A program made the translations under genes and the position numbers. Below, piece after piece: positions 12,301 through 21,893 of a stretch of 64,000 bases of DNA. The notes below the pieces were generated by a model. The model worked only from the letters and a program-made list of their open reading frames with translations. It searched no databases and was not told the origin of the DNA. The first letter of the stretch is position 1. Each line of letters opens with the position of its first letter. The DNA comes from Terramyces sp. JEL0728 (lineage: Eukaryota > Chytridiomycota > Chytridiomycetes > Rhizophydiales > Terramycetaceae), in contig JADIIU010000013.1 of the NCBI GenBank assembly GCA_027603945.1, forward strand, positions 124,001 to 188,000, in the 5' to 3' direction.

Positions 12301-12886
12301 GTTTGTTGGTGGAATACTTCCCAGACAGATTGTCAACTCTACCTGTGTCCCTTCTCAACAGTTTAGTGCAGTCTCTGATTTTTGGGACAACCCTTTCAAT
12401 CGGCCGTATCCCTGGATATTCCCTAAAGGCTATTCAATCTTTAGCTCTTTTTGCATGGTCCGAAAATGGCACCGGTATATGTTTTTAATTCCAGGCCATT
12501 CAGATGTTTCTTACCTACTCCCGGCCCTAGATACTTTACTGAGCGAAACAATGGAAGCGCTGCTGATTAAACCATTAGATACTACCATTTTAGATGATGC
12601 AGCAAACACTGTATTTGCACTGGCTATTGTACGTCCGGCAACCATTCAAGCTTTGTTCAACAATCTTGTAGAGCGCCGCATTAACCATTCCATGGGAGAG
12701 CATATAAACAAACTCATGCAGAGTATCTCTGAAAACCACCAAAAAACATACCAAAAACTTGTTGATGGGACCTTCCAAATTGGATGGGGATCAGCCGGAC
12801 TTGAGCGCTATCCAAGTTTAAATGGTTTCAGAAAACTCTTCATCACTTTCATTTTGGAAAGTAGATCAAGCATATTGGTGATCTAA
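9345..12886 (+). CDS. XPO4: Exportin-4 (importin-beta family)
   Basis: A HEAT-repeat nuclear transport receptor that exports eIF5A, Smad3 and others with RanGTP in animals. About 1,120 aa. Start at ATG 9345 (MEEFEAACKKAQ). Nine introns, all 19-21 nt: 9381-9399, 9627-9647, 9740-9758, 10181-10200, 10613-10632, 11288-11307, 11493-11512, 12128-12147 and 12475-12494; the spliced length is an exact multiple of three. Family-like segments include FHAAVIIKEIITR, VRGAILQTIAISTKLGW, GLSLDFHQSCQ and CAEKILCWNF, which fit exportin-4 better than exportin-7 or RanBP17. The gene converges on the PCM1-like gene with 86 bp between stops; each has its own AATAAA in the gap. Confidence 0.85.
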
Positions 12887-12972
12887 GATGACTGCGATAA
12901 TAAATGCCATAATAAATTCAAAATCAAAAATTTATTGGTGCGCAATTCAATTCGCAGAATTCAAATCAGAAA

Positions 12973-15312
12973 CTACTTTTTTAAACATGCAATACCTCTA
13001 TTCAATACGTCAAGTGGATTTTCATTCAAGAGATCATCCTCAGGAGATTCCCAGTTGAATACCTTGTCGATAAACGTGTTCATATCCTTTACCATTCTAA
13101 GCCAGTTGGCCAATACTTCCTTGCCTGTGTATCCAACCAGTGTAGCGTGGAGCATTGGTCTGTATCGCTCAATCAACTCCAAAGCCGAATCTGAAGTGCT
13201 AGCGCTCTTTCCGTATACCGGGGCAGTTAGTTGAGAGTAAATGATTGAATTTACATGCAGAGTCAGTTCTTTAATAGTTTTTTCGTCAAACGAGGACATT
13301 CGAGGTTGCCCAATGACAACAGAAGCAACATGAGTTTGATTAGATAACTAGGTTAGCAAATATATACATGGACGTGGGACTGCAGAGAATTTTTTGGAGA
13401 TACCGCTGGAGATTGGAAAGAAGTAGAGTCGACTTCGGATTCATCGTCTGAATTTTCTTTGTCATCCACATGCTCCACCAGATCATCCACGAGGAGCTGG
13501 ATTTGTTGTAGCGATGATTCACTATTAGCCAGCAATTTCAATTTCTTGAAAAGAGACAAGATAAAGTGCGGTTTAGTTTCGAAGGCTGCGACGACGCTCG
13601 CTGCATTTCTATATATTTCATCTTTATGTTTTGCGAATAATCTACATTATTAACGTATTACTTTCTCAATCTTGGAGTCTCGGGAGTATTTGTTGTTACA
13701 CTCGCAGCTCTGCTTACTGGATTTGACATATTTTTCTTGTACTCAAACAGCTCACTGAAAACATTTTGTTGTGCAATCGTTGGCGATTTGATTTGGCCTC
13801 CAGTTTCATCCACTGGGATGTAAGTCGAGGTTGAATTTAGCACACTTTCTGATGCCTCTGCCGTATCTGGGAGCGGGGTAGAGTGCGGTGCAGTTGGGAG
13901 GTCTCTATCGATGGTACCTGTGGTTTCGACCGAGCTAGTTGACGTTTTCTTGCAACAGCACTTTTTCTTTGGTGCTGTAGCTTCCTTTGTTACAGGCACT
14001 TTTGGAAGAGGTGGTTTTTGGCTTTGATGTTCGCTCCATGCCTCCTTGGCAGTTGGGGGTTCCACACTAATAATAAATTTGGAAATACGTTTCACGGGGA
14101 ACATCTTGAGCAATATACGACTTTTCATCTTCACTTAATATATTTTGATAGAGTGAAATTTTCGACTTTTTTAAACCAAATATACCTTTATGTCCACCAA
14201 TTCTTGAAGTTGAGATTCTAACTTTCCTAAAACAAGATCAAAATATGATCTCTCTTTTTCAGTTTGAATAAGCTTTTCGGATTCTTTTACCTCATTGATT
14301 TGTTGAGTAATTTGCTGATTTAATAAAGACTTACATCAATAGCAAATTGAATCTTGAGAAAAGTTCCTTCCAAAGACTGTTCTTTAGTGTTTTCTTCAGA
14401 ATCTTGCTCTGCTACTGGTTGAGAATCATGCTCTGCTTCTAGATCTTGGTCTTTAATGTCATCTGGTACTTCAGCTTCTTCCAATTCCAGCGCAGGGTGG
14501 GTAATATCACCAGACTCCTTTACGCTAGCTTCAAATAGCCTGGTGATTAACTGTTCGATTGCGGCGCTGTCGCCATCGCTTTGCTTTGGAACAGTCTCTT
14601 TTTTTAAATCATGCTGCTCTGCTTGGATTTGAATGTCCAGTTGCTGTTCTTCCAAAGATTCCAACTGCTTGGACATTGCGTTGATCAAAGCCAACAATTC
14701 TTGATGCTCGATATCCAATTCATTTTGGTGTGCGTGTTCTTGCTTCAAGTTTTGAAAGTCTTGATACGCACGCTCAGATTCTGCCAACTCTCCTTCTACA
14801 TTATCGCCGGATAATTGCTTCAAACTTTCTTCGATATTATCTTCAGAGACTCTGGACAAGATTTCTTGCTTTTCTTTCATCTTTTGTTTCAGCATCTTTA
14901 GATTTGCCAGCTGATCTTCAAGGTAATTCAACTCGAGAGATTGCTGACGTAACTGGGATAGTTTTTCACGGACTACAGTGTCGTTTAGTAATTGATCGAG
15001 TATGGCATCTTCTTGAATTTCATGTTCAGCAGCAGCCGTTGTAATTGTTCCATCAATATTTTCTTCCTCTTCTATTTGCAATGTAGCCGAACTTTCTGTA
15101 TTGAAAAACTCCAACTTTTGCTTCATACGTAGAGTTTCCTGTTGGATTTGGTTTGCTTGTTCCTGCGTCATCTGGGTGTTTTCCAGCTGCGCAAGCTTTT
15201 CCGCCAACGTTTGAAGCTCTTGCTGCTTCAGATACAAATGTTTCAACTGGGTTTGCACCAAGGTGTCTTGCAGATCTTCTTGTTTGGAAAGGCTGTCCAT
15301 AAGTTTGTCCAT
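12973..15312 (-). CDS. PCM1: PCM1-like centriolar satellite protein
   Basis: About 738 aa. Start at ATG 15312 (MDKLMDSLSKQ); in-frame sequence upstream has only a GTG. The first ~330 residues are Gln/Glu/Leu-rich coiled coil; a disordered middle includes a KKKCCCKK cluster. The C-terminal region contains EIYRNAASVVAAFETKPHFI followed by LFKKLKLL, which matches the IY..A......RPHF...LF..L.LL block of animal PCM1, and a final segment (about 108 aa, with LHATLVGYTGKEVLANWLRM) matching the downstream conserved part of PCM1. Six mini-introns, 20-22 nt, join the exons in frame. In animals PCM1 scaffolds pericentriolar satellites. The family call comes from remembered conserved blocks, so confidence is moderate. 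Confidence 0.65.
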
Positions 15313-15389
15313 GTTGGATAAACTCGCGTTTTTCAAGCACACAAGATATTAGCCACCTGATGTGTAAAAGTCAATGTCAGTAAATATAT

Positions 15390-16907
15390 TCAGAAAAATT
15401 GTAAAATAGCGCCAAAGAGCGATAGCGCTATGGCCCATAAAGCTTCCGTTGCGAATGAATCACTAGAGATTTTTGTGTGCGTGGTGGCGACCTTTGGTGG
15501 AGCTGCAGTTGAAGTTGTAACAGGTGGAGCAGCAGTAATGACATTCGCCGCAGAAAACGCTGCAGACGAACTAGAAGAGGACGATGATCTAGCTGAAGAG
15601 GAAGACGAACTGGCTGAAGAGGAAGACGAGCTAGCAGAAGAGGAAGATGATCTAGATGAAGCCAAAGATGAAGTCAATTTTGACTGAGATACGGAATTTG
15701 CGTTGGCAGCCGAGAATGCAGCGCTGGAAGAAGATGCTGTGATACTGGCTACAACGGATGAAGAAGAGCGCGAAGAAGCTGCTGATGACGACTGTGAAAT
15801 ACTTGCGGCTTTTGACGATGATGCAACAGAAACAGAGTTGCTGATGGATGCTGCTAGTGCACTTGATGCTGATTGCGTAGCAGCCACAGCAGCGGATGAA
15901 GCTTGGGAGAAACTGGCTATTTTGTTTGCAACAAGCTGGAAAATATCTCTTGGCGGTTGGTTTGCCGTTGTTGGTACAATTACACTTCCAGCGGTATATG
16001 GATTTGAATCGCCAATACATTGTGCAACAGTCATTGGACTAAGGTTTGCCCCAACTACGATGTTGACGAGTGAAGGTACCAGATTTACAGTGACTAAATC
16101 CAGGTCAGTGTGTACGGATATACCACCGAGAGTTCCCGACGTTCTAGTATTTACAAAGTTCTGTAGCGCAGTATTGATATTGCCCGAAGGGAATGTAGTT
16201 GCCTTGATCAACAGCTTATAATCTGTAGTATCGTAGTTATACAATACCGCCGTCAATCCCATTGCTTTTAAAATTGCCCGAACTCTATCATCTAGGGTTT
16301 AAGCTTGAATACCTATATCCCCCAAATTTGGTCTAAAGTATTTTGGCCGGACTCCAGTTACTTGGTATACAATCTGGAGTGAAAATTCGATTTCAGAAAC
16401 TATTGCCGCAGTTGACAGCGAAGTCATGCTCAACCCACTCCACCCTTTTACACCAATTTGGTGGCCAGCGTTGTATGCATTTAACAGAATATTTTGATTT
16501 GCATACGCGTAGGAGCCGGTTACAAAGAATGTTCCTTTGATGCCTTTTGAGGAGAGCGTTGACAACAAAGTGGTTGTCGCCGAAGTAGGGCCTACAATTA
16601 GTAGCAACTAACCATCTTCAAAAGTGAATGCCCAATTCTTGTTACTTGTACAGCCAATGATATCCGTTGGTTTGGTGCATCCAGAACAAGAAAACCTACA
16701 AGTGGTATCCGAAGCGGGACAATCAGGCATTCCTCCGTTGTTTGATGGATGGGTTTGAGCATAGTTTGGTACTTGTGATAAATCATAGGATGACACATAA
16801 GATGGTGTTTCTGGTGCCAAAAAGCCAAATATAGGATAGGTGATGGCGGACTTTGCAGAGAGCACCAAACAAAAATGGACAATCATTTTTAACGTTTTCC
16901 TATTCAT
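15390..16907 (-). CDS. Chitin/polysaccharide deacetylase-like wall protein, probably inactive, GPI-anchored
   Basis: 491 aa after two 21-nt introns (near 16600 and 16300). Layout: signal peptide (about residues 1-22), a Cys-rich CSGCTKPTDIIGC segment, a NodB/CE4 domain (about 90-300), a Ser/Ala-rich stalk of more than 100 residues, and a hydrophobic C-terminus (ALWAIALSLFGAILQFF) typical of GPI anchoring. The CE4 fold is recognisable (WAFTFEDG, GTFFVTGSYA, VRPKYFRP, YNYDTTDY). However, motif 1 is FED rather than FDD, both metal-binding histidines of motif 2 are replaced (VKGWSGL where the family has SHTWSH-like sequence), and RPPYG is RPNLG. Catalysis is therefore unlikely; a chitin-binding or structural wall role is inferred. 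Confidence 0.85.
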
Positions 16908-16995
16908 ACCGCTTTTTATATGTGTTTGACCCCATTATCCCTTTGTTTACATTGAGTGCAAAAATCCCTCAAAACAATACTGGCGAATTACTTTA

Positions 16996-17975
16996 TTACA
17001 TAGTTTGAGAAATCTTTGGTTTTTTCCTGGTTTCAAAACAGGCAAGACAGAGCCGCTTGGTAATATCGAAACTGTCAAGGTACCATCGAATGGATTTGTC
17101 AGTTTTGCAGTGATTGCATTTACTCTTTTGTTTTTCTATTACTCTTCGTTTAGAGTAGCAGCTTTTACAAATATGAGCGCCAATATTCTGTCTATCACTG
17201 TACCATTTCGATGTCGTTGGAGATTTGCATTGGTTACACGTTCTATTCAGCACTCCCTTGTTTCCCGTCTGCGCTCTGAAGCATTTTTTGCACATTCTAG
17301 TCCCCTTTGGGCACCAACTTCCTTCGGTGTACAATGTCCCGCATTGCGTGCATAGTTCGTATTGTGAAATAGTTTCGTTTCTAGAAGGGGCAGGATTTGA
17401 AAGTTGAATACGTGCTGGTGTATCAGTTACTTGAATAGGTAGCGATGTATCCACCATTTCTTTCTCGATAGGCTTTTCCAGACTGCGTTTAGGAGAAACC
17501 AGAGGATTATCGAAAACAGAAACAGGACTGTCGAATGATTTTGTAGAGGCACTATCGTAGATTGGCGAGCTATAAGCTTTTGGAGGACTGTTCAGCTTTG
17601 GAGAGGAGCTTTTTTGTGGACTCTCATAAGGCTTTGGCTTCCTACAGTCCTGGCAGTGATAGACACCAGTAAAGTAAGGGTCTGCTTTTAGCTCATCGTC
17701 AATGTAATTGGTGCACTTGTCGCACTTTATAGTTTGTTCAGCTATATCAAACTAATATTACCTTTAACGGGGGATTCGCTTTCTACTATTGGCGGTGGAA
17801 TTGCAGGTAACTGGATACCAAATCTTTTATGCAGCTCCTCCAGCTGCTGTCCTTTCGAGTCGCATTCCATTTGCAAGAGATCAATCTTCTCTGTCAGTTC
17901 ATTAATGGTTTTTAAATGTGATATTTGGGTTTCAAGAGCGGCGTAGTATTTATCTCTAAACGTCTGCTCTGCCAT
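16996..17975 (-). CDS. Multi-finger GATA-like zinc protein
   Basis: 319 aa, start at ATG 17975 (MAEQTFRDKYY). The N-terminal ~60 residues are predicted coiled coil; a 20-nt intron near 17745 follows. There are then four CxxC...CxxC treble-clef fingers of GATA-like spacing: CDKC...CQDC, CTQC...CKKC, CNQC...CKSC and CNHC...CLAC. A Pro/Ser-rich linker with repeated SPxx motifs lies between the first and second. The third and fourth contain W (SKWYSD, IRWYLD) where GATA fingers have LWR. A DNA-binding or protein-binding regulator is the likeliest role, but four consecutive fingers is not a standard GATA-factor layout. No named orthologue was recognised. Confidence 0.65.
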
Positions 17976-18470
17976 TTGATTTCTGTAGAGGGAAAAAACC
18001 TTTTTAAATCGTTTTGGGGCTGGCTCTGGTCCTTACTTTATTAGTCCAGATTGTTTCACAAAACTGCGAATTTAGTCCGACTTCCTTTTACAGTTGTTTC
18101 ATGAGAATGGCTTGTCTGTTCTGCCTGAATTAAAAGTAGCCTGGTTTAATTAAAATCGAGCTTGCATCAGATCATCCGTTTGTTATTCTGCTGTTTTCTC
18201 CTATCTTTCCCCATTCATACCCCAGAGAATTTCCATTTTGGTCCGAGCTTGGGACCCATTTGCACGCAACTCCATTTTTGCCTTTCCAAAACCGCAGGTG
18301 GTTCACAAATCAGATTGGCCGTTATTACTTTCCCAATCATACCTCCAATCACACTTTTAGTTAATTTACACTGCGGGCCCGCTTCCTATTGTCGAGAAGC
18401 CTCAACTCACAAGTATGAAACCATGTACAAAACAGAAACCCAGCCGATAAGCCTATGACTTGTTTATTGC
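17976..18470. other. Gap with possible short minus-strand ORF
   Basis: About 495 bp. On the minus strand an open frame contains KVITANLICEPPAVLERQ and, after a possible 20-nt intron (GTATGAATGGGGAAAGATAG), would end with KFSGEKTAE and a stop. Its start is not resolved (an in-frame ATG gives about 45 aa). I do not recognise it. The plus strand holds only a TTG-started frame. Treat as unproven. Confidence 0.25.
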
Positions 18471-19352
18471 TTAATTCTTCAAGGCCACTTTCAAGCCTGT
18501 TTCCGCTACCTTTTCCTGATAGTACAACTGAACCTGCTCCTCTAGTTCAGCTTCTACTTCGGCACTTTTGGTATATTCCCAGCCTTCATGTCTAGGGCAT
18601 TTCCCTAATTGGCAATACTCTTTAGGCGGATCAACTTCCATGCTTTCTATTTCAGTTGTCGCAGTATCCTCCTTGGTATCTTCATTTTTCTGACTTTTGG
18701 TTATTTCCATTAATGTTCCAGCTTTTCCATTTTGGAGTTCTGTGCCGAGAGAGTCTGGCAGTTCATCCAGATGCTTGAGCGAGCGTACCCAGTCGGTACA
18801 TATCCTTTCGTCGAATCCACATATTTTTTGCTGGAATTCCAATATTAGCTGGTGTTTCCTTTCAATGCATAAATCAATCAGCAGCTGCCTTTTTTCAAGC
18901 AGCCTAATGAACTGCTCTCTTTGTTTTCTAATGTCCACCAATCCTTTTAGACTTTCAATCTTTGTATTTCGACCACTTTTGGACTGTCTTGGTCTCAGCG
19001 ATTTCGTATATTGTTTGATTTCGCTTTTTGCAATAGTCATTTTACATTGAGACGAGCAGTAAATACTTGAAGATCTAGATAATTGGGTACAGTCAGGTTT
19101 GGCGCACTTTGGTTTCCATTGAATTTGGTTTCCCTTTTCTTGGCAAGCACTGCAGAACCATTTGACGATATGAGTGCTGGTATCTTTGGTAATAGAGGCA
19201 CACTTTCCATGGAGCCATTGATCGCACTGCTCGCATTGAATGTAAAACAAAGCTGGATCGTACGGCTCGTTGCAAGAGCAGTAATTCTGCTCCTTCTGAT
19301 TCTTTGTGTCTGTCTCCTCAGTCTTTACAATCTGGTATCCATGTGATTCCAT
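18471..19352 (-). CDS. SPP1: PHD-finger COMPASS subunit, Spp1/CFP1 family
   Basis: 293 aa, no intron, start at ATG 19352 (MESHGYQIVK). A PHD finger near the N-terminus (YCSCNEP...CEQCDQWLHGKC...WFCSAC) reads H3K4me3 in this family. A second Cys cluster (KPKCAKPDCTQ...YCSSQC), a coiled-coil centre (about 120-190) and a C-terminal YCQLGKCPRHEGW complete the Spp1/CFP1 layout; there is no CXXC domain, as in fungal Spp1. The product would be a subunit of the Set1/COMPASS H3K4 methyltransferase. The upstream zinc-finger gene on the same strand ends only 59 bp before this ATG, so the promoter must be very short or lie inside that gene. Confidence 0.85.
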   Translation of the reverse strand: MESHGYQIVKTEETDTKNQKEQNYCSCNEPYDPALFYIQCEQCDQWLHGKCASITKDTSTHIVKWFCSACQEKGNQIQWKPKCAKPDCTQLSRSSSIYCSSQCKMTIAKSEIKQYTKSLRPRQSKSGRNTKIESLKGLVDIRKQREQFIRLLEKRQLLIDLCIERKHQLILEFQQKICGFDERICTDWVRSLKHLDELPDSLGTELQNGKAGTLMEITKSQKNEDTKEDTATTEIESMEVDPPKEYCQLGKCPRHEGWEYTKSAEVEAELEEQVQLYYQEKVAETGLKVALKN

Positions 19353-19411
19353 TTGAAAAAAGATTTTGAAAGTTGGCACCTGAAATCCAAGAGTTAAATT
19401 ATATATTAAAA

Positions 19412-21589
19412 TTATTCAAACAAGCGTAATTGGAAATTAGTGCTTTGCGCTGCTAACCTCCTTTTTTTAACCACAGGTTTTGCGATATTATTCTCATAAT
19501 TTTCCTCATCGTCATCAAACAAGGATCCGTCAGAATCGACTTCTTCTTGTTCTTCCTCCTCTTCCTCTTCTTCTTCGTTGTAACTCTGATTATGTCTCTT
19601 TTTATGAATCGTCAGATCTCTTGAACTCCTACATCTGTATCCACATCCATAATGATCGCAATAAAATAGCTCATTTCCATAGTGCTTCTGTTTATGTGAT
19701 CTTAAAGTACCCGATTGATTACAACGGTAAGTGCATCCGGGGAAATCGCAAGCAAAAGGCTTTTCTCCACTAAAATTAGCAAAAGCCTTACGTGTGGGTA
19801 GTTTTGTGAATCTTTAAGGTGCCAGAGGTAACACAAGCGTATGTGCATCCTTCAAAATCACACACGTAAGGCTTTTCTCCACTAATGTTAGCAATCCTTA
19901 CCTGTGTTTCATTTTGTGAATCTTTAGAGTTCCTGACTGGTTGCATCGATAGTCGCAACCTTCATAGTCACAAATGAATGGTTTTTCGCCGCTAATGTTA
20001 GCCATCCTTACCTGTGTATCATTTTATGGGTCCTTAGGGTGGAGGCTAATCTACATGCATAAGTACATCCTTCGAAATCACATACAAATGGCCTTTCACC
20101 GCTACAATTAAATTCAGATACGTATGAATCATCTTGTGTGTTTTTAGAGAGCTGTACGATTTTGTAACAAATTCACAGTCCTCAAATGTACATTCAAATA
20201 ACTTTTCGCTACTGGCTTCTCTCTTATGTGTCCCATCAGCCGATGCTTGACGCGAATGGCCTGTAGAGTTTGGTTCCGATATGCCCAAGTGCTTCTTTCG
20301 ATGTATCGTCATATCTCGGACGCTTCGGCATCTAAATCCACACCCTTCAAAATCGCACACTTCATTTCCTTCATGCTTTGCTTTGTGCAGCTTTAGCGTG
20401 GTTGCTTTCGGTTAATATAAACTACCTTGATTGCAGGAATAATCACAACCAGGTGAATCACACACATATGGCTTATCTTTATCATCCAAATGGATCATTT
20501 TGTGGATCCTTAGTGTTGTCGCAGATCGACCTTAAATTAATTGATATCTACCTGCATAGTCACACTTTTCATGATCACATTTGTACGGCTTTTCGCCTGT
20601 GTGAATCATTGAATGCGTTTTAAATGGACCTAACATTAATTGCTGAACACCTGCTAAATTTGACGTATAATCACAGCCTTCGACATCACATACAAATTTC
20701 TTTTCGCTAGATGGAGGGCTAGTACCATCTTCAGCTTTGATTGGGGTTTGGCCAACATCAAGATCTTCATATTCATTCATCCCTTCATGTTCTGCCAAGT
20801 GCATTGCAACTTCCTCCGCATTCGAACTATGGAAGGCGCAAATGTCACATTTGTAGTCGCCATTAGAACCATCCAAGTGTATACCTAGAGGTTTCTGTGG
20901 TGTATGCGTTTTTTTATGTGTGTGCAACGCGGAATGATAAGCTGATGCAAAATCACAGCCTGGATATTCGCATTTGAAAGGCTTCTCGCCTGTGTGCTTT
21001 TGTTTATGCACTTTCAACCTTTATAAACTAAAATTTACCTTCCATTTGTCGTTGTTTTGTAGTCGCATTCTGGATAGTCACATGCTAATTGCTCGCCATT
21101 ATGCTTCTTTTTGTGCGTATTCAGCGCAGATGTGGAACGAGCTGCATAATCGCATCCTTCTACATCGCATGCAAATGGTTTCTCTCCAGTATGCTGCAAC
21201 TTGTGTAATTTGAGAGATTGGCTGTATTTGGTTGAAAAATCGCATTCATCGCATTGCAAAACTTTATCTGGTGAATGAGTTGTCAAATGGATATGTAGTT
21301 CATTTGCATTGTTGGCTCTAAAACCGCAGTTAGGGAAATCGCAGGTGATGAGTCCCCTATGTGCAAGTTGATGACTGGCAAGCGAATGCGGCTGCAAACA
21401 AACGAAATAGCATTGGTCGCATCGTAAAACGTTTGGTGAATGCGACTGTAAGTGCACAACTAATAGTTCAGGTGTTGGAAACTCCATTGCACATCCTTCG
21501 AGATCGCACTGGTATAGAAAATGCTGTAGGGGATAATTTGGTCTACCTTGGTAATCGCTGCTGGTGTGAAAACTAGGTTTGATATCCAT
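19412..21589 (-). CDS. Large C2H2 zinc-finger protein with tandem exon modules
   Basis: About 670 aa, start at ATG 21589 (MDIKPSFHTS), stop at 19412. It carries roughly 17 C2H2 fingers, mostly of the C-x4-C-x12-H-x3-H type with TGEKP-like linkers, and an acidic C-terminus (Glu-rich run, then DSDGSLFDDDEEN). Eight introns of 20-22 nt; the total spliced length is a multiple of three. Introns at 20102-20121, 19992-20011, 19882-19901 and about 19770-19791 all interrupt the linker codon before GEKP/GERP in the same phase, separating 90-nt single-finger exons. It is probably a sequence-specific DNA-binding protein; targets are unknown. The boundary of the last intron is uncertain by 1-2 bp. Confidence 0.85.
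19770..20121 (-). repeat. Tandem 110-bp exon-plus-intron zinc-finger units
   Basis: Four intron-separated units with a period of about 110 bp (90-nt finger exon plus 20-nt intron). The introns at 19882-19901 and 19992-20011 differ by one base (GTAAGGATTGCTAACATTAG versus GTAAGGATGGCTAACATTAG). This points to recent unequal duplication that copied exon and intron together. Confidence 0.75.
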
Positions 21590-21893
21590 GCAAAAATGAA
21601 ACTTTTTTTTCTTTCTATTTCTGTTTTGGTTTTGTCATACCTCAAAAAATCTCCACGCTAAAGCAACTTTTGAGAAACGTAGCGAGACCATTACCGAGTC
21701 ATTGGATAACAATATGGATTGCATAAATATAGGCTAAAGTATGCCGCTGTAGAATCACTTTTTCTTTGGACGGGACACGTAATCTTTTAAGTCCAGTAAC
21801 CATAAATGGATAGAGAAAACATTCCATATGGTTGCAAAAGTAAAGGATATTCCAAAGAGCAATCGGTTTCTTTATTTAGCGCAGCAGGAGTCT

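Noticed and set aside
15430..16221. Acidic Glu/Asp-rich plus-strand frames.
   Set aside because: Antisense reading of the Ser/Ala-rich stalk of the deacetylase-like gene; composition is a by-product of the repeat codons.
16996..17457. Calling the multi-finger protein a plain GATA transcription factor.
   Set aside because: Finger number and lack of the usual LWRR sequence make the specific call unsafe.
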